The notes beneath the pieces are model-generated. The model worked only from the letters and a program-made list of their open reading frames with translations. It did not search any database and had not been told where the DNA came from. Of a stretch of DNA of 47,035 nt, positions 7,318 through 15,486 are shown piece by piece. Both the position numbers and the translations under genes were made by a program. This DNA is from DAIOGN01 sp036745245 (lineage in GTDB: Bacteria; Zixibacteria; MSB-5A5; JAUVRN01): NCBI GenBank assembly GCA_036745245.1, contig DAIOGN010000006.1, forward strand, positions 1 to 47,035, written 5' to 3'. Within the stretch, counting starts at the first letter, position 1, and every line of letters begins with the position of its first letter.

Positions 7318-8646
7318 TCATGACTCCGGCTGTCCAAGCACATAGGCGACCCTGTCTTTGATGGTGGGATGATCGTACAGCCAGAATTCGATGAAGGGAG
7401 AAGGGTCGGGGTTGGACAGATTACGAGCGGCCAGCTTCTCAAAGGCCTTCGCAGCGGCCTCACGGTTCTGCGTGAGCGCCAGCCCGTACTCATCCGCACG
7501 GTGTTCAAAGTGACGCGACACGGCATTCGAAACGGGCATGAACAGAAACGAACAAATCAGTAACAGGCCGGCCAGCAAGGGAAAGCTGGCGAAATCGCCG
7601 AGCGTTGTGAACCCCCAGCGGGTGCCGTGCCGGCGGAGCATCCCTCCGACCAGCCGGTGAATCAGCCAGGCAGCGAACAGGACAAACGCCGTCACGCCCG
7701 CCACTCCGATCCACATGTGGTGCATCGTGTAGTGGCCGATTTCGTGCGCCATGACGAACAGAATCTCATCATCCGTGAGGTCCCGGAGGATGGTGTCGTA
7801 AAGCACGATGCGCTTCGACCCGAACAGCCCCGTCACGTAGGCGTTGTACTTGTTGGACTGCCTCGAGGCGTCCACTTCGAACACCCGGCTGTCGGAAATG
7901 CCCGCCTGTGCGGCCAGCCCCAGAATCTTGTCGCGGAGACCAACGTTTGCGAGCGGGCTGAACTTGTTGAACATCGGGGCGATCACCACCGGAGCGATGA
8001 CGATGAAGAACGCGACGACGGGCGCCGTACATCCTCCCACCCACAGCCACCAGCGCCGGCCCATGCGGCGAATGGCCACGTACACGAGGAATGCCACCAG
8101 CCCGCCGAATACGTAGCTGATTGCCTCCCCCTTGGCCAGATCCCAGATCCACTCGCCAAACGTCTGATTGGAATGCCCATACGTATGCTCAAGCACGAAC
8201 CCCGTGTAGTAATCGAAGGGGAGATCCAAAACCACGAGAACCAGCGAGAGCAGGAAAAAGTAAAGGAGCCAGGTACCCAGGGGCCGCGAAACGCGTCGCT
8301 CGGCCCAGGCGCGCATTCGCGCCGACCACCCGGAAAACAGAAGCAGGGCCAGAACTGCGAGAGAATAGGCGGTGTTGATGAAGAAGAACCGGTTCCGGAT
8401 GTCGGAATACTCGATGGCCTGGGCGCGGCGTTCGGGCGTCATTTCGCCGAATCCAAGTGCAGAATCGCTTCCGGACGCGGCACTCGTGGCGGAGGTGTCT
8501 GAGCCCGGGTCGCCCACGGCTGCCCGAGTATCGCCCACCAGCCCGGCCAGACTCAGCATGGCCGCGAATCCGAGAATCCACCAGTGGCCAAGCGAGGGTC
8601 GGCTGAGGGTTCTCAGAGTGGGCGGTTGCCTTTGGGTGAGGGTCAC
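7318..8646 (-). CDS. M48-family integral membrane zinc metalloprotease (Ste24/CAAX protease 1-like)
   Basis: The protein (442 residues from the chosen start) has the zinc motif HEIGH in VMAHEIGHYTMHHMW and the third ligand region EHRADEYGLALT, both typical of M48A (Ste24/HtpX-like) proteases, which cleave at the membrane. Several hydrophobic helices precede and follow the active site (LAVLALLLFSG, LLYFFLLSLVLVVLDLPF, FFIVIAPVVIAPMF). ASRQSNKYNAYVTG and RIVLYDTILRDLTDDEILFV match the family well. The open frame runs further upstream into the ATP-grasp gene; the GTG at 8644-8646 was chosen because it lies 17 nt after that gene's stop and follows AGAGG by 7 nt. A hydrophobic segment (WWILGFAAMLSLAGLV) then a Ser/Asp-rich linker form the N-terminus. 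Bacteria do not prenylate CAAX proteins, so the substrate is unknown. Confidence 0.9.
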   Translation of the reverse strand: MTLTQRQPPTLRTLSRPSLGHWWILGFAAMLSLAGLVGDTRAAVGDPGSDTSATSAASGSDSALGFGEMTPERRAQAIEYSDIRNRFFFINTAYSLAVLALLLFSGWSARMRAWAERRVSRPLGTWLLYFFLLSLVLVVLDLPFDYYTGFVLEHTYGHSNQTFGEWIWDLAKGEAISYVFGGLVAFLVYVAIRRMGRRWWLWVGGCTAPVVAFFIVIAPVVIAPMFNKFSPLANVGLRDKILGLAAQAGISDSRVFEVDASRQSNKYNAYVTGLFGSKRIVLYDTILRDLTDDEILFVMAHEIGHYTMHHMWIGVAGVTAFVLFAAWLIHRLVGGMLRRHGTRWGFTTLGDFASFPLLAGLLLICSFLFMPVSNAVSRHFEHRADEYGLALTQNREAAAKAFEKLAARNLSNPDPSPFIEFWLYDHPTIKDRVAYVLGQPES

Positions 8647-8663
8647 CCGGCGGCCTCTGGCGA

Positions 8664-10997
8664 TCAAAGTCTCCTCGCAATATACCGCCGCAGACCATTC
8701 GCATGGCTCATCACCGACGGCCAGGGGTCGCGCCAGAGAAGGTGGGCATGCCGGGCGAATATCCATGAGTCCAGCCACTCCCCGTAGGTCATCCTTCCTG
8801 CTCTGACACGCTCCAGACAGGCGTTCAGGTCGTAGTATGGATCCACGATCGACAGGCCCCCCCGATAGAAACGAAGCGTGGGAACCGGCTCATCCAGCGC
8901 ATCGACGTAGGCCATCTCGGCCATCGGAAGGCCGCACATCTGGGCAAACCAGATGAACCACCAGGGGCGGCAATTGATCTCCAGGAGCTTATAGGCGCCA
9001 TCGCGTTCATCCAGTTTGAACTCGGCAGAGAAGATCCCTCGATACGATGTCGACGTCAGGAGTCCCTGGAGAGTTGTGATCGAACGCGAGAGACTGCCCT
9101 GGGCCCTGGACACCTGGTAGCAGCTGTTGCCGTAGTCCGGGGGATACATGCGCAGCCGCTGGCGGGCAAAGGCGCACTTGAGGTCTCCGTGGCGGTCCAC
9201 CAGGCCGTCCACAAAATAGTGATTGGAGGCAGGTCCAGGAATGTAGTCCTGCAGCACCATTTGGTGACCCTCGTCCGACAGTTGTTTCCAGCGGGTGATC
9301 GCCTCCTCCCGGGTGCTCACGGTCATGGCTTTGACTCGGTAACGTCTGAAGAATGACTGCGAGTGGCATGGCTTGAGAAAGGCGTGTTCAAGGTGGGCGG
9401 ATTCGAGTTTTTCCAGATCCGCAACGGACGCCAGGGTCCACGTGGCCGGGTGAGGTACATCGTGTTCCACCAGTAGTCGCGCAAGGTGTCCCTTGTCTGT
9501 GAGCGAGGCCAGCGTGTCCGCCGGCGGCATGCTGGTAGGAAACTGATGTCGACGATCCGCCGGGAGGTGAGCCACCCATTCATTGGCCTCATCGGAGCAC
9601 GGGATCACCACCGCGCGATCCAGTCCATTGTGCTTGAGACAAGCCTCCAGGGACGCAAGACCGGTCTCGACGGAAGAAGTCGAATCAGGAGCCTCGAAGT
9701 AGGATGAGCAATACCGCGATCGCCGCTCTACGCCGGCTCCGTGACCCACCTGAATCGCCCGGATGCCCGCCAGCCCCAGTCCGCGCAGGACACCCAGGAC
9801 GGTTACGCCGGTGCCAAGCACCAGGGCCGGCGGCCAGTCCCGATCCGTGGTGCGGTGGAATCCGGGGCGCTCGTGCGAGGCCAACGTGTCCTCACCGCCC
9901 ACCCACCTCCGTTTTGCTCTCCAATGCAACAACCGCCCACGACCGCGAGTCGACCGATTGTAGACCCGCAAATGCACCTCGCGGCGCTCGCTCTTTGTCC
10001 ACCGGTACTTGTAGTCCTCGTCCCCGCACAGAAAGTCGAATTCGGTGCACCCCCTTCGAACGCCTTCCTCCATGGCCTCCAGGAGCATGACGTCGCCCAT
10101 GTTGACATTGCGAACCGTCGAGCGCTCCGTGGACATGATGTAGAAGTACACTCGTCCTCGATAGGTCATTCCATAGAACCCGCCCACGTACTGCCCGTCT
10201 ACACTGACATGCGACAGAAGGAGGCGGCCCTCGTTCAGAAGGTCTCGGGCCAGACTTAAGTGGAAACTGTCAAACTGTTCGGACACAAAGGACCCCGGTT
10301 TACCCTTTAAGTTCCACAGGCGTCGATTCAGGTCCCGTAGAGCCATCAGGTAGGTCTCCACCTCAGGCTCCGTCGTGCACCATCGAATGATCAGCCCTCC
10401 CTGCTCCCTCAGCCCCCGCAGCGACCGTTCCACGGAGTACTTGTGCTTCCCCGACTGTGAGTCCAGCACCCCGGCAGGCGCCGCCAGCAGCGGCATGAAG
10501 GGGCACACCGCCGAATCCTCAATCTCGACGGCACGGCACCGCGAGTCCAAAGCGGCCAACCGGCTGAGCCCACGAAGCTGTTCCGACTCGCAGAGCGTGT
10601 TGCCATACTCCAGCACATCCCACTCCTGGCGGCACTCGGTGAGGAGGGTCTCCAATACGCCCCGCAGGGCCTCCTGCCGGACGTCCTGCCGCACAAGTAT
10701 GTCAAGGTAGTCGGAACAGCACTCCCCGGAACCGAAGAGCCGGATTTCGCGGGCGTTCAGCCAGCCCCGCGAGAATCCCATCCTGATCTTGAAGGGAGTG
10801 ATCGCGACGGGACCCTGTGAATCCCTGAGCACAATGACCAGAAGCGGATTGAGCGGGCCGTAGACCTCGACCCAGCGCCGGATCCACGGCCATGACAGAA
10901 ACAGGTTGTCGCCCTCAAACTGTGAGAGCAACTCCTCCCACTCGGATTGCAGCTCATAGAAACGATCCGGGGAGCGTACGACTTCACAGGTCAACAT
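8664..10997 (-). CDS. Fusion: CelD/BcsL-type GNAT acyltransferase + ATP-grasp ligase
   Basis: 777 residues in one frame. Residues about 1-350 form a FemAB/CelD-like acyltransferase (Acetyltransf_6 type): WEELLSQFEGDNLFLSWPW at 20-38, then RSLRGLREQGG, GGFYGMTYRGRVYFYIM and the hallmark FDFLCGDEDYKYRWT at 320-334. After a linker, residues about 388-777 form an ATP-grasp carboxylate-amine ligase with an N-terminal pre-ATP-grasp fold (ALVLGTGVTVLGVLRGLGLAG), VIPCSDE, a LASLTDK segment, a lysine-containing FLKPCH, and the metal-ligand region AEFKLDE…YKLLEINCRPWW. The first half would transfer an acyl or aminoacyl group, the second would make an amide or peptide-like bond. Neighbours are glycan genes, so decoration of a sugar is likely but inferred. 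Acetyltransferases of this kind and ATP-grasp proteins are usually separate genes. Confidence 0.85.
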   Translation of the reverse strand: MLTCEVVRSPDRFYELQSEWEELLSQFEGDNLFLSWPWIRRWVEVYGPLNPLLVIVLRDSQGPVAITPFKIRMGFSRGWLNAREIRLFGSGECCSDYLDILVRQDVRQEALRGVLETLLTECRQEWDVLEYGNTLCESEQLRGLSRLAALDSRCRAVEIEDSAVCPFMPLLAAPAGVLDSQSGKHKYSVERSLRGLREQGGLIIRWCTTEPEVETYLMALRDLNRRLWNLKGKPGSFVSEQFDSFHLSLARDLLNEGRLLLSHVSVDGQYVGGFYGMTYRGRVYFYIMSTERSTVRNVNMGDVMLLEAMEEGVRRGCTEFDFLCGDEDYKYRWTKSERREVHLRVYNRSTRGRGRLLHWRAKRRWVGGEDTLASHERPGFHRTTDRDWPPALVLGTGVTVLGVLRGLGLAGIRAIQVGHGAGVERRSRYCSSYFEAPDSTSSVETGLASLEACLKHNGLDRAVVIPCSDEANEWVAHLPADRRHQFPTSMPPADTLASLTDKGHLARLLVEHDVPHPATWTLASVADLEKLESAHLEHAFLKPCHSQSFFRRYRVKAMTVSTREEAITRWKQLSDEGHQMVLQDYIPGPASNHYFVDGLVDRHGDLKCAFARQRLRMYPPDYGNSCYQVSRAQGSLSRSITTLQGLLTSTSYRGIFSAEFKLDERDGAYKLLEINCRPWWFIWFAQMCGLPMAEMAYVDALDEPVPTLRFYRGGLSIVDPYYDLNACLERVRAGRMTYGEWLDSWIFARHAHLLWRDPWPSVMSHANGLRRYIARRL

Positions 10998-11119
10998 TCA
11001 AGGAAGGCATCGACCGAGCATTTGAATCATACATCTATCCTGGCCGGGTGCGAGGGTCAAGCCTTCCGCCGACGAAACGGTGTTGTACGCCCACAGGAGA
11101 GCTGGCCAGGCAGGTTCAA

Positions 11120-12001
11120 CTAGGAACCACCGGCTGTCGCATCGCCCGCAGGCTCGGGGGACCGGCCTTTGTCCAGCCGGGACAAAGACCAGGTCCGGCC
11201 TCCGTCGAGCCGCACCTCCGTACGCTTCAAGCTTCGACTGCACCAGACCAGATTGAGTCGCCGGATCCGCGCGTGATACAGGTGCCCCACGGGTCGATAG
11301 CCGCTCTTGGCCACGCCGCGCCGCGACTCCAGGTTTGTGTAGTTCACGTAGGCGATGAGGCCAGCGCAGCTTTGGCCCTCAGGCGTCTGCAACAATTCGT
11401 AGTGACGTCGCCCGTGGTGTTTCCGGCCGCGGAATTCTGGCGGCGTAAAGGAAGCGAAGGCGTAGAGGTATCCCTTCGGAGCCCGCAGGCGGACGCCCGG
11501 AGCGAGCTTCGGCGCGCCGCCCGTGTGGCCAAACCCGAAGCCTGCCAACGTGGAGCCCACGTAAGCCACCAGGAGGATGTCGTCCGGATCCGCCTCGAGG
11601 TCGAACCCATCCAGGTGAAATTTCTGCCGTAGTTCTGGACTCAATGCAGACAATACCGTGGAGTACTCGCGCGCGCGAAGCACCTTGAAGCTCAGCTGAG
11701 ATTCATCGGGCGTCTCTGGGCAACGCGCACGGTCGCGGTCGATGAGAAGCACGATGAGCACGTCGAACCGGATGACCCTGTTGAGAACGCGGAGGCCGAT
11801 GAGGCGCAACACAGTGCCCCATCCGAAGGCCCGCGCAATCTGTCGAAATCGCTCGAAGCGCGAATGAAGGCTCAAGGCGGGAGCCAATATGCAGAGGGCG
11901 CAGTGGCCAGCCAACAGTTCTGACGCTTCAAGGCGGTGTCTTTCGGGGCTGCCGCACGTCGCCCACCAGTGCGGCCAGACTCCCCATTCAAGCGAACCCA
12001 T
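11120..12001 (-). CDS. GNAT-like N-acyltransferase family protein
   Basis: 293 residues from the ATG chosen at 11999-12001 (a TTG at 12046 would add 15). The C-terminal half looks GNAT-like: LVAYVGSTLAGFGFG (central strand), GYLYAFASFTPPEFRGRKHH, where FRGRKHHG resembles the R/Q-x-x-G-x-G/A acetyl-CoA loop, then AYVNYTNLESRRGVAKSGYR, a typical 'neighbour strand then FxxxGF/GY' end. The N-terminal 100 residues are not recognised; they include a Cys/His-bearing stretch (GHCALCILAPA) and an amphipathic LRLIGLRVLNRVIRF. It lies 122 nt upstream of the CelD/ATP-grasp gene on the same strand and probably shares a transcript. Substrate unknown. Confidence 0.7.
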   Translation of the reverse strand: MGSLEWGVWPHWWATCGSPERHRLEASELLAGHCALCILAPALSLHSRFERFRQIARAFGWGTVLRLIGLRVLNRVIRFDVLIVLLIDRDRARCPETPDESQLSFKVLRAREYSTVLSALSPELRQKFHLDGFDLEADPDDILLVAYVGSTLAGFGFGHTGGAPKLAPGVRLRAPKGYLYAFASFTPPEFRGRKHHGRRHYELLQTPEGQSCAGLIAYVNYTNLESRRGVAKSGYRPVGHLYHARIRRLNLVWCSRSLKRTEVRLDGGRTWSLSRLDKGRSPEPAGDATAGGS

Positions 12002-12090
12002 ACGTCCATCTGAGGCTACGCGAAAGGTCGGCCTGGGGTCGCTCAAACCGCAGCTCGAGGCAGGTTCACGCGCTCCTTCCTAAGGATGTT

Positions 12091-13284
12091 ATGTCAGGTG
12101 TAGTACAATTCCTCAGGTGTCGATCCTATGAACGGGAGTATTCCATACTCAAGGAGTCGCATACGAAGACATCTGAGCGATTTCCCTGCCTTGACGGCCT
12201 CCGGGCCCTCTGCATTTCGGTCGTCATGGCCGGGCATCTCGTGGGCACTCAGGGGTATCCGATCACTCTAGATTGGTACCGCCTGATCTTCCCCAGCGCC
12301 CACATGGGGGTGAAGACCTTCTTCGTGATTTCCGGATTCCTGATTACGTATCTCCTGATTCGGGAACAACGGAAGTACGGATCCATACTGCTCAAGCGCT
12401 TCTTTTTTAGACGAATCCTGCGTATCTGGCCCGCGTTCTTTGGCTATGTCGCCTTTGTGGCGATCTTCGCCGCACTCGGGTGGGTGGTCCTGAAGCAGGG
12501 AGATCTGTTGCACGCTTCCACGTTTACCATGAACTACCACTGGGTTCGTGGTTGGCCGCTGGGCCACATCTGGTCTCTCTCGGTGGTGGAACAATTCTAT
12601 TTTTTGTGGCCCGCTGTTCTGGCCCTGTTCGGAGTCCGGGCGGGGATTCGAGGGGCCGCCGCGTACGTTCTGGTGGCTCCTCTGGTTCGCGTCGGCATTT
12701 GGTACTACTTTCCCGACTTGAGGGTCGGCGTTGCCGAGTCGTTTGAGACGGTCGCAGACAACCTTGCCATCGGGTGTATACTCGCTGCGACGCGTGATCA
12801 ACTTTGGGCTCGGGAGGGCTGGCGTAAGTTCATCCTGAGCCCCTGGTTTGTAGTGGTGCCTCTGATCGTGTACGCGTCGGATCACCTGGAGGGGTTTCCC
12901 TCCTACGGGTACCCGCTGGGACACTCGATTGAGAATATTGGCCTAGCGCTGTGCCTGGAGTGGTGCTTGCGAAACTACCCGAAGCGGGCTTTCCCCCGCT
13001 TTGTGAATCACCGCATCCTGACCGCTGTCGGACGCATGAGCTACTCGCTGTATCTGTGGCAACAGATGTTCCTCAACCGCAGTGCCAAGTCTCTCCTGTG
13101 CGCTTTCCCACAGAACCTCCTTCTGGCATTTGCAGTTGCCTCGATCGCGTATTGGTGCCTCGAGCGGCCCTGCATGAAAATCCGTCCCTACCTCGAAAGC
13201 AGAATGGGTATGATTCGAACGGTGCCCGTCAACGGCATAGATTCCGTGGGCACACGCAGGACTATAGTGAGTCGGACACCGTAG
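12091..13284 (+). CDS. Acyltransferase family 3 (OafA-like) membrane O-acyltransferase
   Basis: The 397-residue integral membrane protein has the acyltransferase-3 signature near the N-terminus: FPCLDGLRALCISVVMAGH, with the catalytic-region His. It continues GVKTFFVISGFLITYLLIRE, RRILRIWPAFF, then HIWSLSVVEQFYFLWP, all hallmarks of the family. About ten membrane helices follow, including GRMSYSLYLWQQ and the ERPCMK end motif. Such enzymes acetylate or succinylate O-antigen, exopolysaccharide or peptidoglycan sugars at the inner membrane. The ATG at 12091 follows TAAGGATG. It is divergent from the GNAT gene and convergent with the ThDP-enzyme gene (10-nt gap). The acceptor is probably the glycan made in this region (inference). 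Confidence 0.92.
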   Translation: MSGVVQFLRCRSYEREYSILKESHTKTSERFPCLDGLRALCISVVMAGHLVGTQGYPITLDWYRLIFPSAHMGVKTFFVISGFLITYLLIREQRKYGSILLKRFFFRRILRIWPAFFGYVAFVAIFAALGWVVLKQGDLLHASTFTMNYHWVRGWPLGHIWSLSVVEQFYFLWPAVLALFGVRAGIRGAAAYVLVAPLVRVGIWYYFPDLRVGVAESFETVADNLAIGCILAATRDQLWAREGWRKFILSPWFVVVPLIVYASDHLEGFPSYGYPLGHSIENIGLALCLEWCLRNYPKRAFPRFVNHRILTAVGRMSYSLYLWQQMFLNRSAKSLLCAFPQNLLLAFAVASIAYWCLERPCMKIRPYLESRMGMIRTVPVNGIDSVGTRRTIVSRTP

Positions 13285-13294
13285 TCCGCGTCCG

Positions 13295-15028
13295 TCAGCG
13301 CCCTGATTTGATTCGTCTCCAGAGGCTCTGGAGGAGCGAGCCTCCGGGCCCACGCCGCATGGCCGCCTTGGCTCTGGCCACCATGGCTGCTGTGGCTACG
13401 GACGTGCCCGCTCGAAGCCGCAGTTCCAGGAGCGTGACTCGTTCTGACTGAAAGCTGTTCTTCAGAGTCTGTTCCATGTTGAAGTCAAGTACGGCATACT
13501 CGATCCCGAGGGAGATCGCAAACGCTTCAATGGAGATCGATCCGGGAGTGGTGGCAAAATCGCGCCCGTATTCCTGCATCTGCTGGTACTGAATCTGCGA
13601 CAGCGCACCATCGTTGAACACGATGACTGAGAGCGGGATCTTCTCCTGCACAGCAGTCACAAGGGCGAGCCCCGACATCAGAAGCCCGCCATCTCCGACG
13701 ATCGCCACGACGGGCACATCGGGGCGAGCCAGTTTTGCTCCCATGGCCACCGGGAGGCCGAACCCCATGGATTGAAAGTCGGTAGGCAAAATGAGGCCGA
13801 GCGGCGACCAGACGGGGTAATGCTGCCGGCTCCAGACCTGGTGCTGGCCCGAGTCCGTCACGAGGTGGCTTTCACGCGGAAGTACGCGTCGCAGTACGCT
13901 GAAGAAGTCGGCCACTCGATGGGCCGGCCAGTCCGGCAGATCGGATTGATGCCGCACCGAACTGGCACGCGCGGACTCGAACCGGGATCGCCAGGTGCTT
14001 CGTTCTTCCTCAGTCCAGCCGGATTGTGCGTGAGGCATGGCTCGCACCAGATCGAGTAGTCTTGGTAATGCCGCGCGTGCATCGGCCACCACCGACAACG
14101 ACGCCGGATACCCGGCCGACAACACTTCGCTTGAGATATCCAGTCTCGCGAGCTTTTCGGCGGGCAGATTCAGGCTGAATCCGCCCGAGCCGTTGTGGGT
14201 GAGCTTGCATCCCAGGGCAAGCACCAGGTCGGACTGCTGTATGAGTTCATTGACGAGCCCGCTCCCCCAACCTCCAAAGTCGCTACAGACGGTGCGGGGA
14301 TGGTCGTCGGGAATGATTCCGCGACCTGACGCATTGGTTATGGCCAGAGCCCCCGTATGCTCGACCAAGGCCACGAGTGCCCCGGCGGCCTGGCTGACGC
14401 CCTGCCCCAAAAGCACGCATAGCCGGCGGGACGAAGCTATACGCTGCGCCATGCCTTCCAAAGCCGGCCCGACGTCTTCGTGACTCGCAGTTGAGACCGG
14501 GCGGGCCTCCGCGTCGGATCCCATCTCATTCAGGACACGTGGGGACAACGACAACAGCACGGGACCGGGTTCACCGCTCAGCGCCTGTTCGCACGCATCC
14601 GCCACCACCGACTCGAGTTCAGCCCGGGTCGACACATGACGCACACCTTTGTAAATGTGCGGCGAGAGGGCACTGGAGTAGGTGGGCTGCAGACCGTAGG
14701 GCCTGGAAGGGTCCGCCGGGCTGCCTACCACGATGTGGAGCAACGCCACCGAGTCTTCGCGCGATTCGCCCGCTGCCGTGAGAACGTTGGTGAGCCCGGG
14801 TCCCGGGATCGTGACCACGGCCGCTGGTTGGCCCGAGGCACGATAATAGCCGTGTGCCATGAAACCCGCCGAGCCTTCGTCGGAGGCGAGCACGGTCCGG
14901 ACATCGTTCGCCCGCGAGAGCGCATCAAACAATGCCACCGTCTGGGTGCCGGGCACCCCGAAGACCATGCGCACGCCGCAGGCCTTCAGGGCCTGCACCA
15001 CTACATCGGCACCAGTTTTCTCAGTCAT
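13295..15028 (-). CDS. Thiamine-diphosphate-dependent enzyme of the acetolactate synthase family
   Basis: 577 residues, full length for the family. The N-terminal pyrimidine-binding domain has GVRMVFGVPGTQTVALFDAL and VLASDEGSAGFMAHGYYRAS with the conserved catalytic Glu. The central domain includes RLCVLLGQGVSQAAGALVAL, and the C-terminal diphosphate-binding domain has AIVGDGGLLMSG followed about 25 residues later by VFNDG, the GDG…N metal/ThDP motif. There is no adjacent regulatory (ilvN) gene and no Ile/Val pathway gene, so catabolic or specialised carboligation or decarboxylation is more likely than branched-chain amino acid synthesis. In glycan loci, ALS-like enzymes can add a two-carbon branch to a sugar (YerE of yersiniose A), a possibility here. 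The ATG at 15026-15028 is preferred over a TTG nine nt upstream. A broken ATP-grasp gene lies directly upstream. Confidence 0.9.
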   Translation of the reverse strand: MTEKTGADVVVQALKACGVRMVFGVPGTQTVALFDALSRANDVRTVLASDEGSAGFMAHGYYRASGQPAAVVTIPGPGLTNVLTAAGESREDSVALLHIVVGSPADPSRPYGLQPTYSSALSPHIYKGVRHVSTRAELESVVADACEQALSGEPGPVLLSLSPRVLNEMGSDAEARPVSTASHEDVGPALEGMAQRIASSRRLCVLLGQGVSQAAGALVALVEHTGALAITNASGRGIIPDDHPRTVCSDFGGWGSGLVNELIQQSDLVLALGCKLTHNGSGGFSLNLPAEKLARLDISSEVLSAGYPASLSVVADARAALPRLLDLVRAMPHAQSGWTEEERSTWRSRFESARASSVRHQSDLPDWPAHRVADFFSVLRRVLPRESHLVTDSGQHQVWSRQHYPVWSPLGLILPTDFQSMGFGLPVAMGAKLARPDVPVVAIVGDGGLLMSGLALVTAVQEKIPLSVIVFNDGALSQIQYQQMQEYGRDFATTPGSISIEAFAISLGIEYAVLDFNMEQTLKNSFQSERVTLLELRLRAGTSVATAAMVARAKAAMRRGPGGSLLQSLWRRIKSGR

Positions 15029-15102
15029 GGGTCTCAATCGAATGTGTGCTTGAGTGCGTGCCAGGTCCTACGTGGCTGTCAGGATGCGCGACTTGACTCG
15101 CG

Positions 15103-15369
15103 TCACCTTGCACCGAAGGCCCCCGATACACTGGGCGCGTTTTCGGGCCTCGGATAGTGGAGCTGAACGTAGCGGGAATACCGCTCCATTTGTGGAGCCT
15201 GCGACACCTGCCACACCCGAATCCCCTCGGGTCCCAGGCAGCGCATGACGCCCAGGGGCGTGATGCCGCTTCCCAGTACCCGTGCCAAGGGGTGCGACAT
15301 ATCCCCAATTACCCACGTCTTCCACGTGTGCGCGAGCGAAATGTCGTCACTCAGGGAGGTGCCGGCCAT
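15103..15369 (-). pseudogene. Truncated N-terminal fragment of an ATP-grasp protein
   Basis: The 88-residue open frame contains LARVLGSGITPLGVMRCLGP, EGIRVWQV, ERYSRYVQLHYPRPEN. This lines up with the start of the ATP-grasp half of the protein encoded at 8664-10997 (VLGTGVTVLGVLRGLGLAG, GIRAIQV, ERRSRYCSSYFEAPD). The frame then stops at 15103. No frame in the 74 nt before the ThDP enzyme continues the domain, so the ATP-binding and metal-binding parts are gone. It is either a remnant after deletion or a very short ORF that no longer encodes an enzyme. It could also be kept as a small protein, but nothing supports that. Confidence 0.7.
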
Positions 15370-15486
15370 GCCGATCTAAGAATCGGGGCGAATGGTCGCC
15401 CGATTCCCCTCTGGCGCAAGAAATGGAATGAACGCTATCCTTGGCCCGATGATGACTGCCTGGCACGGACTCGTTGGAGCGGCGGC

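Noticed and set aside
15157..15486. 110-codon N-terminal extension of the MBOAT gene
   Set aside because: It has no membrane or family similarity and overlaps the ATP-grasp remnant on the other strand; a good ribosome binding site precedes the ATG at 15487.
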